A DNA stretch of 64,000 nt from Gammaproteobacteria bacterium (GTDB lineage: Bacteria; Pseudomonadota; Gammaproteobacteria; Pseudomonadales; Halieaceae): NCBI GenBank assembly GCA_030427085.1, contig JAUHXH010000002.1, forward strand, positions 124,001-188,000, given 5' to 3'. Below are positions 15,203-23,319 of the stretch, piece after piece (the stretch's first letter is position 1; every line of letters begins with the position of its first letter). The notes under the pieces were generated by a model. It was not told the DNA's origin. It saw nothing but the letters and a program-made list of their open reading frames with translations, and ran no database searches. Position numbers and translations under genes: made by a program.

Positions 15203-15258
15203 TTGCCGACTGCCGTCGCCTCGGCAGTCTGGCAAGGTGCGAGCGGTGGCCCGCTCGC
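15203..15258 (-). terminator. Two tandem hairpins downstream of the ExeM-type nuclease gene
   Basis: In transcription direction (minus strand) first GCGAGCGG-TGGC-CCGCTCGC (15239-15258 as read on plus), then a 13-bp hairpin with one bulge (15203-15235, core GACTGCCG/CGGCAGTC) followed by a short T-run (GGCTTTTG). It probably ends the nuclease transcript before the YciI operator region. Confidence 0.5.
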
Positions 15259-15276
15259 ACTATCAAAATGACTGGC

Positions 15277-18200
15277 TTAGCGGGGTCTCGGACGCGAGCC
15301 GCAGATAGCGGTTCGCTGGCTCTCAAGCAGGCTTGAGAGCTTGCTTCGTGCGACGCCCGTTACCCAATCCGGGGGGGAGTCACTGCCATCCGAACGCTGC
15401 ACAGCGCGACGCAATAGTGGACACACGCGGTGGTTCCGACCCTTGGCTTGCTCTTCAAGCGCCCGTTGGAGCAGGTCTCGATAGTATCCTTCCATCGTAC
15501 CCCGCTCAGGGCGACTCGCCCCTTTGCGCTTCCGCGGTGTGCCCTCGAGGGTGCCATTACGCAGTGCGTCCTCGAAGTAAGCGAGCACGTCAGACAAATT
15601 ACTTTCCAGCTCCAGCCCAACAATCACCGGGTCGTGATCGGATGAGCGGAAGGGGTCGGGCGCGTAGTAGCTCGCAGGATTGAAGTCGGTGTTGTAATCC
15701 AGCGCATCGGGCTCATCGGCGTTGATATGCCATTCGGTCACGCCGGTGACCTGATCGGCCAGCGGCAGGTTGGCCAGTGCGTGATCGAGGTAGCCAAACT
15801 GGCCGCTGAACACGTAGGAGTAGGCGCCAGCGCCCTGGTGATCCGCGATCAGGTTGCGGAAGTCATCGTCGTTGCCGAGGGTATCGTCGGCACCGGCGAG
15901 AATGGTGTTGATCGGGTCTTCCAGGGTGTAGGCATTGAGGTCGCCGATGATGAGTTGGTCAACGTCACCCGAGCCCGTCGGGTCGCTGGCCAGCCAGTCC
16001 ACCTGGGCCGCTGCGGCGTGTTGGCGGGTCCGGTTGCAGTTGCCCTGTCCGTCACCCGCGTCTGGGTCGCCCAGGCTGTTGCAGTCCGAGCCTTTGGATT
16101 TCAGGTGGTTGACCGCCACGGTAAAGCGGGCAGCGGTGGCCAGTTCGGAGAAGGTCTGGGCCAGCACCGGTCGGTTTTTGTCGTCAACGAAACGAGTATC
16201 CACGCTGCCGTCGAGTGTAGCGAAGGGGCCGCTGGGGGCGACGGTGGCAGGTTTGTAGATGAGCGCTACCTTGATGGCGTCGCCGCCGATGGTGCCGGTA
16301 TCCACGTAGGCATAGGCGCCTGCGCCAACGGAATCATTCAGGCCCTGAACAAGGTCCTGCAGGGACGCGCTGGCGTTGTTTTCGATTTCGATCAGGCCGA
16401 CGATGTCAGCGTCCATGGCCGCCAGCGCCGCGATGATCTTGGTGCGCTGCCGCTGGAATTCCTCGTCACTGTCAGCGCCGCGGCACTCCATGTTGGCAGC
16501 CGGGCCGCAGATGTCAGCTCCGTTGTCGATGGTGTTGAAGTAGTTCAGCACATTGAATGAAGCGACTTTCAGGCGCCCTCCCACCGGGTCCGGCTGTGCG
16601 CTGCGCGAGGACATCATCACATGGCTCGCTGGCGCTGTGGGCTGGATGCGGTACAGGCCGAAGCTGTAGTTCACCACGCCCTGAATGTCGGTGACAATGT
16701 CGCCACCGCGGAAGCTGTTGGTGGGCGAGAAGGCCAGTCCGTTGGGGTGGCGCAGGAAGGCGGGGTTTTGCGAGGTCAGACCGTCGTCCAGTGTGATGCG
16801 TCGCAGCTCATTTTCCTGTTGCCGGGCGGCAGCATCGGTGCCGGGAGTGACGACAGCAGTGGGCTGGTAGGGACGGTCGTCGCCGGCCAGTGGCAAGGCC
16901 AGCACCATCTCGCCGTAGCGGTCGTAGTTGTAGTATTCCGCGATGCGCAGTTGTTGCTGGAAGTGTACGGCCATGCCCTCGTAGGCTTCGAGGTCACCGG
17001 TGTCTGCCAGTGGGAAAGTAGGTTGGGCCGGGGTTACGGAGAGCCCCTGGTCACATACTTGCACGGAGCTCACGCCGGTCAACTCGGTGAGGCCGTGGAA
17101 CTCATCGACCATGCCGGTCACACGGACCAGATCGCCGGGGGCAACATCCACACCGAAACTGCCGTCGTAGACGAAGATACCTTCAGACGTGGCGGGGTCG
17201 GCATCCACCTGCCCATCTTCCTCCTGCAGGAAAAAGCCTTCCAGCGAGCCAGAGCCGTTCTGGAAGTCGCCGACTACAATCGCTTCGATGGTCTGGCTGC
17301 TGCCGTTCAGGGGGCTGTCAAAGCCGCTGCCCTGAATGTCGTGGATCAAGGTAGCTGGATCGAAACAGGCACTGGGCGGCTCAGCTACCGGTGCCGCGCA
17401 ACCTTCAGCGGGAATTGCCTGCCCGTCGTTCAGCGATCCAGGGCTGGCAACCAATGGGCCCACCCAGGTACAGCCTGTTGCACCAGCACGTTGCAGGGAC
17501 ACACCGAGGGGTTCGCTACTGGATTCGGCTACACCGACATCGTCACTGGTCATTCCGTCAGCGTTCCCGCCCACGGCCTGGAAGCTGCCCTCGTAGCTCA
17601 GGAATTCCCAGACGTTGCCGCCTGGATCGACCAGAGCCAGCCCGTCCGGACTACCATTCTGGATGCCGGCCTGGGCAAACGATAGTGTGCCGAATCCCGC
17701 ACCTTCGTCAGCAACCGTGCCCGACAGGGAAATACTGCCGTAAGGTGCACCGCCATTGCCGTTGTAGAGCTCGACCTGCCAGCCGTCCAGTTTGGCGCCG
17801 GCAATGGCGGCAATCTCGACAAATTCGCCGCTGTCGGAGCCGGCGTTGTCGTAGTGGAACTCATTGATAAACACTTGCCCGGCCGTGGGGATAACCGGCT
17901 CTGGCTCGGGTTCCGGCTCTGGGCACTCGCCGCCGAATTCCTGCCCGCTATTTACTGCGCTGAAACTTTCCGCTGCTGGCGCTACCCAGCTGAAGTGCGG
18001 CGCCTCGCTACCGCTGCCGATTAGCTGCAGTGATTCACCAACAGGGGTGGAACTGCTTTCCTCGACCCCGATGTCAGTGCTGGTGAGGCCCGCTGCAATG
18101 CCGCCCACTGCCGTGAAACTGCCTTCATAACTCAGGAACTGCTGTACGTTGCCCGAGCTGTCGGCCAGCACCAGCCCGTCGGGTGCGCCGTTCTGGATCC

Positions 18201-18486
18201 CGGCGAAGGCAAAGGTGAGCGTGCCGAAGCCGTTGCACTGATCGGGCAGGGTGCCATTGAGGGTGATCGAGCCATATTCATCCAGCACGCTGGAGGAACC
18301 GTTGTAAAACACCAGCGACCATCCCGTAAGATCGGTGCCGGCAGGTCCGGCGATCTCTACCGCCTCGCCGGTATCGGAACCGCTGTTGTCGTAGTGGAGT
18401 TCGTTGACGAAAACCGTCTGGGCGCAAGCCAGGCTACTTAGAGCCGGCAGCAGTACCGATGTCAGGCAAAGCATAGAAGTTCGCAT
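15277..18486 (-). CDS. ExeM/NucH-family extracellular endonuclease with two lamin-tail domains
   Basis: 1069 residues. After a signal peptide (MRTSMLCLTSVLLPALSSLA and cleavage near ACA-Q) come two homologous lamin-tail-like domains ('VFVNELHYDNSGSDTGEAVEIAG', 'VFINEFHYDNAGSDSGEFVEIAA') joined by a Pro-Glu repeat linker. An OB-fold region of the NucH type follows ('DLVRVTGMVDEF', 'GLTELTG'), and then an endonuclease/exonuclease/phosphatase domain ('LKVASFNVLNYF', 'DIVGLIEIENN', 'VNHLKSKGSDC', 'IIGDLNAY', 'SSDHDPVIVGL'). ExeM-type enzymes degrade extracellular DNA for biofilm dispersal or phosphate supply. The C-terminal ~100 residues are basic, with two Cys, and match no domain I know. The gene stands alone, flanked by hairpins on the 3' side. 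Confidence 0.9.
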   Translation of the reverse strand: MRTSMLCLTSVLLPALSSLACAQTVFVNELHYDNSGSDTGEAVEIAGPAGTDLTGWSLVFYNGSSSVLDEYGSITLNGTLPDQCNGFGTLTFAFAGIQNGAPDGLVLADSSGNVQQFLSYEGSFTAVGGIAAGLTSTDIGVEESSSTPVGESLQLIGSGSEAPHFSWVAPAAESFSAVNSGQEFGGECPEPEPEPEPVIPTAGQVFINEFHYDNAGSDSGEFVEIAAIAGAKLDGWQVELYNGNGGAPYGSISLSGTVADEGAGFGTLSFAQAGIQNGSPDGLALVDPGGNVWEFLSYEGSFQAVGGNADGMTSDDVGVAESSSEPLGVSLQRAGATGCTWVGPLVASPGSLNDGQAIPAEGCAAPVAEPPSACFDPATLIHDIQGSGFDSPLNGSSQTIEAIVVGDFQNGSGSLEGFFLQEEDGQVDADPATSEGIFVYDGSFGVDVAPGDLVRVTGMVDEFHGLTELTGVSSVQVCDQGLSVTPAQPTFPLADTGDLEAYEGMAVHFQQQLRIAEYYNYDRYGEMVLALPLAGDDRPYQPTAVVTPGTDAAARQQENELRRITLDDGLTSQNPAFLRHPNGLAFSPTNSFRGGDIVTDIQGVVNYSFGLYRIQPTAPASHVMMSSRSAQPDPVGGRLKVASFNVLNYFNTIDNGADICGPAANMECRGADSDEEFQRQRTKIIAALAAMDADIVGLIEIENNASASLQDLVQGLNDSVGAGAYAYVDTGTIGGDAIKVALIYKPATVAPSGPFATLDGSVDTRFVDDKNRPVLAQTFSELATAARFTVAVNHLKSKGSDCNSLGDPDAGDGQGNCNRTRQHAAAAQVDWLASDPTGSGDVDQLIIGDLNAYTLEDPINTILAGADDTLGNDDDFRNLIADHQGAGAYSYVFSGQFGYLDHALANLPLADQVTGVTEWHINADEPDALDYNTDFNPASYYAPDPFRSSDHDPVIVGLELESNLSDVLAYFEDALRNGTLEGTPRKRKGASRPERGTMEGYYRDLLQRALEEQAKGRNHRVCPLLRRAVQRSDGSDSPPDWVTGVARSKLSSLLESQRTAICGSRPRPR

Positions 18487-18624
18487 GGAGGGGCCTCGAT
18501 GAGGTGGCAGGTTGGAGAAACCACATCACGTTACGGCCTGATTATTCCGTTGGGGTTATGAAGAGATGGCGATTTGATGGCAAAGCTGTGTCAGGTCAAA
18601 GACGCATTGGTGGAAAAGCAAATT

Positions 18625-18644
18625 GGCACCCCTAAGGGGGTGCC
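18625..18644 (-). terminator. Hairpin downstream of the small membrane protein gene
   Basis: GGCACCCC-TAAG-GGGGTGCC, 8-bp stem. In the minus direction it is followed by AATTTGCTTTT, a weak T-tract. It lies 9 bases past the stop of the membrane-protein gene at 18654. Confidence 0.6.
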
Positions 18645-18653
18645 GGATTTGGG

Positions 18654-19022
18654 TCAGGCCATTGCACCACCAGCGCTCGCCAGCAAGATCACCAGGCCCC
18701 AGTTGATCAGGGCAATGGCGACGGCGGCGATCAGGGCGCCGACAAAACCGTTCACCGTGAGCCCCTTGAGCAGGGCACCGCAACCCAGAATCACCAGTGC
18801 AGCGATGACCAGGTTGATGACAATGCCGATGATTCCTCCCGCGTCACCAACAAAACTCTGTGCCAGATTGGTGAGAATGCCGATCAATAGCCCGGCCAGC
18901 ATTGCCCAGCCGAAATTGGCCACACTCAGGCCGAGGTTGAGCATGCTGACAATCCACAATACAAAGCCGGAGATCAGCGCGGCGATAAGAATACCGACAA
19001 TGAGTCCAAGTACACCTTCCAT
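18654..19022 (-). CDS. Small integral membrane protein with four predicted helices
   Basis: 122 residues, almost entirely hydrophobic, with four membrane segments rich in Gly, Ala, Ile and Leu ('LGLIVGILIAALISGFVLWIVSML', 'WAMLAGLLIGIL', 'GGIIGIVINLVIAALVILGCGALL', 'VGALIAAVAIALINWGLVILL'). It resembles four-helix 'phage-holin superfamily IV/DUF' type proteins found as single genes in many bacteria, but I do not recognise a specific family. GGGAG precedes the ATG at 19022. It is followed by its own hairpin, so it is probably monocistronic. Confidence 0.65.
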   Translation of the reverse strand: MEGVLGLIVGILIAALISGFVLWIVSMLNLGLSVANFGWAMLAGLLIGILTNLAQSFVGDAGGIIGIVINLVIAALVILGCGALLKGLTVNGFVGALIAAVAIALINWGLVILLASAGGAMA

Positions 19023-19127
19023 ACTTAACTACTCCCGTTGTGTTTCCGGTGTATCCAGTGTGGTTCGGGTAAGTGGATTTGGCAAATTCACCGGCCTGGT
19101 GGCATAAATCAAAAACTGTCGCGCGAC

Positions 19128-19853
19128 TCAGGATCCGAAGTATTTTCTTACTCGACCCTTTTCACGGGCCACCTTGGAACCCATCAGGTTTTCCCACAGT
19201 TTAATGCCGGCATATTGTTCAACCTTGGTGGTGGGTACTTGAAAGGTCGGGATGGCCTCGTCGGTATCGGCATTGGGGAAAATGAAAGACCACATTCTCA
19301 AGCTGCCGGTTCGTGTTTCCGCCAACACTGATTTGAAATAGGCGTTGGGCACCGGAATGCTGACGCCATTGTCTGCGTCGTCTTCGCCGATGCACTGAAC
19401 CGGTTGGTCGAAGTAAAACACCGGTCCGCAAATCACATAGGTTTCCAGTATTTCCCGGGTGGCATTGAGCCTGCGAATATCGTGCTCCAGTTGCGCCCAC
19501 ACGCCCCGGTTAAAACCGGGCGCCTGCGGTGACATATTCGACAGCAGAAAGGTCTCGCTGTTTTGTAGCTCGCTTTCCTGTTGGTTGGCGCTGGCCACCA
19601 GGTGGCCGCGGTGGAAGTTGGAGTGCTCGTAGTCCACCAGATCGGGGCGGAAATTTTCCGGCAGGCGGTAGTCTGGTCGGAAGTTGTCCATGCGAGTCAC
19701 GTCGGGGTTCTCGGGGTTTACAATTTCCAGCGCCCACTTGGCCTGCCGGAAATAGTAGGAGTAACCGAGAATGTAATGCCGGTTGAACAACACATGGTCC
19801 GCTGCGGGGACGCCATAACGCACCTCCCGGCGCGCTGTGTGGATTGGCTCCAT
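19128..19853 (-). CDS. DNA/RNA non-specific endonuclease (NUC1/EndA-like)
   Basis: 241 residues. The signature segment 'DYEHSNFHRGHLVASANQQ' is a variant of the DRGHxxP active site with His84 as likely general base (the usual first Asp is His81 and the Pro position is Ala). Further landmarks are 'LLSNMSPQAPGFNRGVWAQLE', which supplies the metal-binding Asn, and 'YVICGPVF' and 'VPNAYFKSVL' in the core. Family enzymes cut single- and double-stranded DNA and RNA with Mg2+. Unlike most relatives it has no visible signal peptide from the ATG at 19853; either it acts in the cell, is exported by another route, or the N-terminus is atypical. Confidence 0.85.
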   Translation of the reverse strand: MEPIHTARREVRYGVPAADHVLFNRHYILGYSYYFRQAKWALEIVNPENPDVTRMDNFRPDYRLPENFRPDLVDYEHSNFHRGHLVASANQQESELQNSETFLLSNMSPQAPGFNRGVWAQLEHDIRRLNATREILETYVICGPVFYFDQPVQCIGEDDADNGVSIPVPNAYFKSVLAETRTGSLRMWSFIFPNADTDEAIPTFQVPTTKVEQYAGIKLWENLMGSKVAREKGRVRKYFGS

Positions 19854-19951
19854 GGAGGGGCACCTTCAGTGACACGCTTACTGTGTCTATAGGTGTTAAT
19901 GGCCTTCCCGTCAAAACTGCCGCGTAGAGTCGAGCGGGCAGTTGGTGTTGG

Positions 19952-21625
19952 CTAGCGGGGCATGTTGCTACTTGGCCGTCGGCTTTGGGTAATGCGAAAA
20001 CGCTGCGCTACAAAACCCAATTCGGTCAACGAGGCATTGCCCGCCGCATTCAGGCCCGTGACGTGGAAATCACTGTAGGCCGCAGCAAAATTCAGCGGCA
20101 TTGGCCCGGTGAGGTTGATAGTGAGTTGTGCCCCGGCGTTGGCGTAGGCCTGTTCTGCTTGCTCAATAAATGCTTCATCGCTGGAATAAAGAAAGGCCGT
20201 GAGGCCACCCACTTCGCGCACATCCCGCGTTGCCTGGGATAGCGCGTCCTGTGCATCTTCACATTCGATGACGAAGGATACCGGCCCGAAGCGCTCACCG
20301 AGGTAGAGATCACGTTGTGAAGTGTTCACGCTCAGCATCAGGGGTGTCCGCGTGCGCGCGTCTGGGTAGTCGGGGTGCTCGTAGGACTCGCTGGGCAGGA
20401 GAACATCGGCCTGCGCGGCCAGTTGGTCCAGCAGCTGTTCAGTGTCCGGCGACTGAATGGTGGCGAGTATCATTGCTGCCTTTCTGGGGTTGGAGGCGAT
20501 GGCATAGACGGCGTCAGCCAGTCGTTGCCGCACCTCACCCGCGGGCACCCACCGATCACCCTCGCGCACGCCCTGTCTGGGCAGATAAATATTCTGGGGG
20601 CTGGTGCACATCTGCGCGGAAAACATGCACAGCGTTGTGGCCAGGGAACGGATCACCGCGTCCAGGTCTTCGCAGGAGTCCAGTACCACCGTATTTACGC
20701 CGGCAGTCTCGGTAAAGCACAACGCGGGATGGGCGTTTTGTTCCACCCAACTGCCGAACTGTGCACTGCCAGTGAAGTCGATGATCGCGGTTTTGGGGTG
20801 ATTGACCAGAACTTTGCCCAGCGGCTCGTCGCGCGTATCCAGTTGGAGCGTGACCAGATCCGGGCTTTGGCCATGTGCTGCCAGCACGTCGCGGAAGCAC
20901 CGAACGGTTAATGCCATCGGCAACACAGAGCCGGGGTGGGGCTTCACAATAACCGGATTGCCTGTGGCCAGGCTGGCCATCATCGAGGGCCAGGCATTCC
21001 AGGTGGGGAAACTGGCGCAGGCGAAGCACACGGCAGTCCCGCGGGGCACCAGCCGGTAGGTTTTGCCCAGCGAGATGGTGGCCTTGCCGAACTGACGCTC
21101 CCAGTGCGCGGTGTTGGGTGTAAAGCGCATCGCCTCGTAGGCATAGACCAGCGCTTCAATGGCCCGGTCCAGAGCGTTCACGCCGCTACCGGTGAAACTC
21201 ATGTTCGGACTTTGCCCCGCGGTGTGCATCACGGCGCGGGCGATGAGGAAGACCTGTTTCTCCAGCGCGTCGATGACGTCCATCAGTATTGCAACGCGTA
21301 GCTCGGGCGTGAGCGCTGCCCAGGCGGGCAGGGCGCGCTCGGCGGCATCGAACAGTACATCCGGATTGCAGCGCGGATAGGTGATGCCCAATGGCTTGCC
21401 GGTGTAGGGCGAGATTTCATCGCCTACCGTGTCCACGATGCCCGGTAGTTCCAGCTCAAAAGCTTTGTTCAACTGCCCGGCAAAGGTTTCGTCCGCGGCC
21501 TTCCCGAGAGCTTCGCTGTTTTCCACCAGCGCTGGAGCCTCGGGGAAGGGTGACCAGTGGAACCGCTCCCTGCAGGCTTTTCGTGCCGCATCGAAGCGTG
21601 CCTTGTGCTTTGCGATCAAGTCCAT
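19952..21625 (-). CDS. paaN: PaaN-type aldehyde dehydrogenase (phenylacetate-degradation PaaN family)
   Basis: 557 residues from ATG 21625 ('MDLIAKHKARFDAARKACRERFHWSPFPEAP'). It matches the PaaN family of about 550 residues: the 'WSPFPE' N-terminal motif, 'GKTYRLVPRGTAVCFACASFPTWNAWPSMMASLATGNPVIVKPHPG', 'IDFTGSAQFGSWVEQNA', and the catalytic Cys in 'FSAQMCTSPQNIYLP'. It has the ALDH domain only, without the MaoC-like hydratase domain of PaaZ. The ATG at 21625 is preferred over ATG 21649 because it overlaps the upstream stop (TGATG) with an AAGGG upstream. No other paa gene is in the window, so it may serve another ring-cleavage or semialdehyde route. The symbol is a family-level assignment. 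Confidence 0.8.
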   Translation of the reverse strand: MDLIAKHKARFDAARKACRERFHWSPFPEAPALVENSEALGKAADETFAGQLNKAFELELPGIVDTVGDEISPYTGKPLGITYPRCNPDVLFDAAERALPAWAALTPELRVAILMDVIDALEKQVFLIARAVMHTAGQSPNMSFTGSGVNALDRAIEALVYAYEAMRFTPNTAHWERQFGKATISLGKTYRLVPRGTAVCFACASFPTWNAWPSMMASLATGNPVIVKPHPGSVLPMALTVRCFRDVLAAHGQSPDLVTLQLDTRDEPLGKVLVNHPKTAIIDFTGSAQFGSWVEQNAHPALCFTETAGVNTVVLDSCEDLDAVIRSLATTLCMFSAQMCTSPQNIYLPRQGVREGDRWVPAGEVRQRLADAVYAIASNPRKAAMILATIQSPDTEQLLDQLAAQADVLLPSESYEHPDYPDARTRTPLMLSVNTSQRDLYLGERFGPVSFVIECEDAQDALSQATRDVREVGGLTAFLYSSDEAFIEQAEQAYANAGAQLTINLTGPMPLNFAAAYSDFHVTGLNAAGNASLTELGFVAQRFRITQSRRPSSNMPR

Positions 21626-22071
21626 CAGCCAGCTACCCTTTTCCAGCATAAGCGGTGGTGCCTGGTGCCATTGGGTGTGTCCTCGTCGGCAGAGAGCGTC
21701 AGATTTTCTTCCCCGCTGGGGCCGCCCCCGAAAGTCATGTGGCGACGTTGTTCAGTGCCCACGAAATTGGGGTTGAGCGATAGCTCCACTGTGTGTACGA
21801 CGTCACCACCCTCAATGCGAAAGGCGCCACCGTAGGAAAAGTAACTGTCGAAGGCGGCGAACTTTTCTGCTGAAGGCGCCTTTGACGGCACGGGGCTGGA
21901 CAGTCTGGCGCGATCGTGGCGCGCGATAGCGGCGCTCATCTGGCCGTCGGGCGTGTAGAGGATGCGACCAAGCGGATTCTCGCCGAAGGGGTGACTGGTC
22001 TGGTCGCCCAGACTAATCGTCCACGACACCAGTTCCCAACTCCCGAGTATGCGGTGATCGATGATGTTCAA
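21625..22071 (-). CDS. Lipocalin-like domain protein
   Basis: 148 residues. 'ILGSWELVSWTISLGDQ', 'PFGENPLGRILYTPDGQMSAAIAR' and the late beta strands fit the bacterial lipocalin-like domain (Lipocalin_5 type), a small beta-barrel of unknown function often next to CoA-ester or hydrolase genes. The only in-frame start before the conserved region is TTG at 22071; upstream there is only a weak GAGAG, so the start is uncertain. Its stop overlaps the start of the PaaN-type gene, so the two are coupled and probably act on the same compound, the lipocalin perhaps binding or hydrating an unstable intermediate. Confidence 0.75.
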   Translation of the reverse strand: MNIIDHRILGSWELVSWTISLGDQTSHPFGENPLGRILYTPDGQMSAAIARHDRARLSSPVPSKAPSAEKFAAFDSYFSYGGAFRIEGGDVVHTVELSLNPNFVGTEQRRHMTFGGGPSGEENLTLSADEDTPNGTRHHRLCWKRVAG

Positions 22072-22176
22072 GGCAGTTGCTCTCTATTCAGGCTGTTTCA
22101 GGAAGCAGTGTCACAAACTTTTTGTGCAACATCTACAGACCCGTGCGAGCTGCCACGTTAATGATCCGCGGATCGG

Positions 22177-23319
22177 TCAGAAAAAAGCCGCCAATCCTTC
22201 GGTGAGGGAAATGCCAATAAAGGTGGCAATGGCGTAACCCAGTAAGCCAACTAGCATGCCCGGTGAAACCAGTTCCCGCCAGCCGCGGCTGGCGGCCAGA
22301 GCGGCAGCGGGGGCCGGGCCGAGAATGCAGGCGTTGGAAGCTATCATCACATCGGCCAGGTCCAGACGCAGCAGTCGGCCGAATACCATCAGCAGGGCAA
22401 GGTGTACCGCCACAACAATGCCGATGAACCAGAGCATAGGCAGAGCAGTCTGGATCACCAGGGGAATATCGGCAGCGGCGCCAATGGCGGCGAAGAAGAT
22501 ATACATGAACAGGGTGCCCAACTCGAAATCGTACTGCACATGTTGCACCAGGCGGCTGCCGACGTTGGCTACCAGCAGGGCCAGGCCCGTGAGCACCAGA
22601 ATGAACAGGCTGCCAATGTCCAGCCAAGCCGCTACGCCGTTGGCCAGCGCGCAGAGCACCAGACTCAGTGCCAGGCCATAGCTGATGCGCGACAAACTGA
22701 GTGCTTCGGCCGTGTCGTTATGCGTAGCGTCAATCTCGGCCGAATCCTGTTCTCTTTGCAGATAGCGGGACGGCATTGCGCGATTGACCCAGGATATTGC
22801 CGGTAGGCTCATCAGCGCCATGAGAAAGAACACCGCGCCTACCGCATCGGCAGACATGGCGGCCGCGAACAGGGAGCTGTCATCCAGACCCACCGCCTGG
22901 GCCGTGGCGACAAAGTTGAGCGAACCACCGATGTAGCTCGCAACCAGCGTACCGGCAATCTTCGATCCGGCCTCACCGAGATCCATTGCCACAAAGCCCA
23001 CCACACCACCGGCCACCGTCGCGAACACAGCTAACAGGAATGCCGCCAGCAGCGGACCACCATCGCGGAACACGCGGCGGATATCCGCGCGCAACATCAG
23101 CAGGGGAATCGCCAGGGGCACGAGGAAACCCCCGATGGCATCGTAGAGCGGACTGCTGTGGGGAATGACGCCAACGTTAGCCAGCGCCATGCTCAGAAAC
23201 AGGACAATTAACGGCCCGCCGAATTTCTGCCCCAGGGGCTGGCGTTCGGCCCAGAAACTGAAGGCGACACAGCTCAGTAGCAGTGCCGCCAGCGCGAATG
23301 TCTGGGATTCTCCAATCAC
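22177..23319 (-). CDS. DUF819 family membrane protein
   Basis: 380 residues with about ten to eleven hydrophobic helices. The segments 'GGPLIVLFLSMALANVGVIP', 'PLAIPLLMLRADIRRVFRDGG', 'KIAGTLVASYIGGSLNFVATAQAVGL' and 'LGPAPAAALAASRGWRELVSPGMLVGLLGYAIATFIG' are the hallmarks of the DUF819 (YjcL) family, predicted transporters with an inverted repeat. Start is GTG at 23319, overlapping the stop of the serine-hydrolase gene as GTGA. It is the last gene of the minus-strand salvage unit. In other bacteria DUF819 genes accompany peptide or D-amino-acid catabolic genes, so export or import of a product is likely, but unproven. Confidence 0.85.
   Translation of the reverse strand: MIGESQTFALAALLLSCVAFSFWAERQPLGQKFGGPLIVLFLSMALANVGVIPHSSPLYDAIGGFLVPLAIPLLMLRADIRRVFRDGGPLLAAFLLAVFATVAGGVVGFVAMDLGEAGSKIAGTLVASYIGGSLNFVATAQAVGLDDSSLFAAAMSADAVGAVFFLMALMSLPAISWVNRAMPSRYLQREQDSAEIDATHNDTAEALSLSRISYGLALSLVLCALANGVAAWLDIGSLFILVLTGLALLVANVGSRLVQHVQYDFELGTLFMYIFFAAIGAAADIPLVIQTALPMLWFIGIVVAVHLALLMVFGRLLRLDLADVMIASNACILGPAPAAALAASRGWRELVSPGMLVGLLGYAIATFIGISLTEGLAAFF

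Noticed and set aside
17892-17930. Minisatellite in the ExeM-type gene
   Set aside because: It encodes the Pro-Glu linker between the two lamin-tail domains in frame, a normal domain linker.
19952-21625. PaaZ (bifunctional ALDH/hydratase)
   Set aside because: The protein lacks the C-terminal MaoC-like domain and is of PaaN length with the WSPFPE N-terminal motif.
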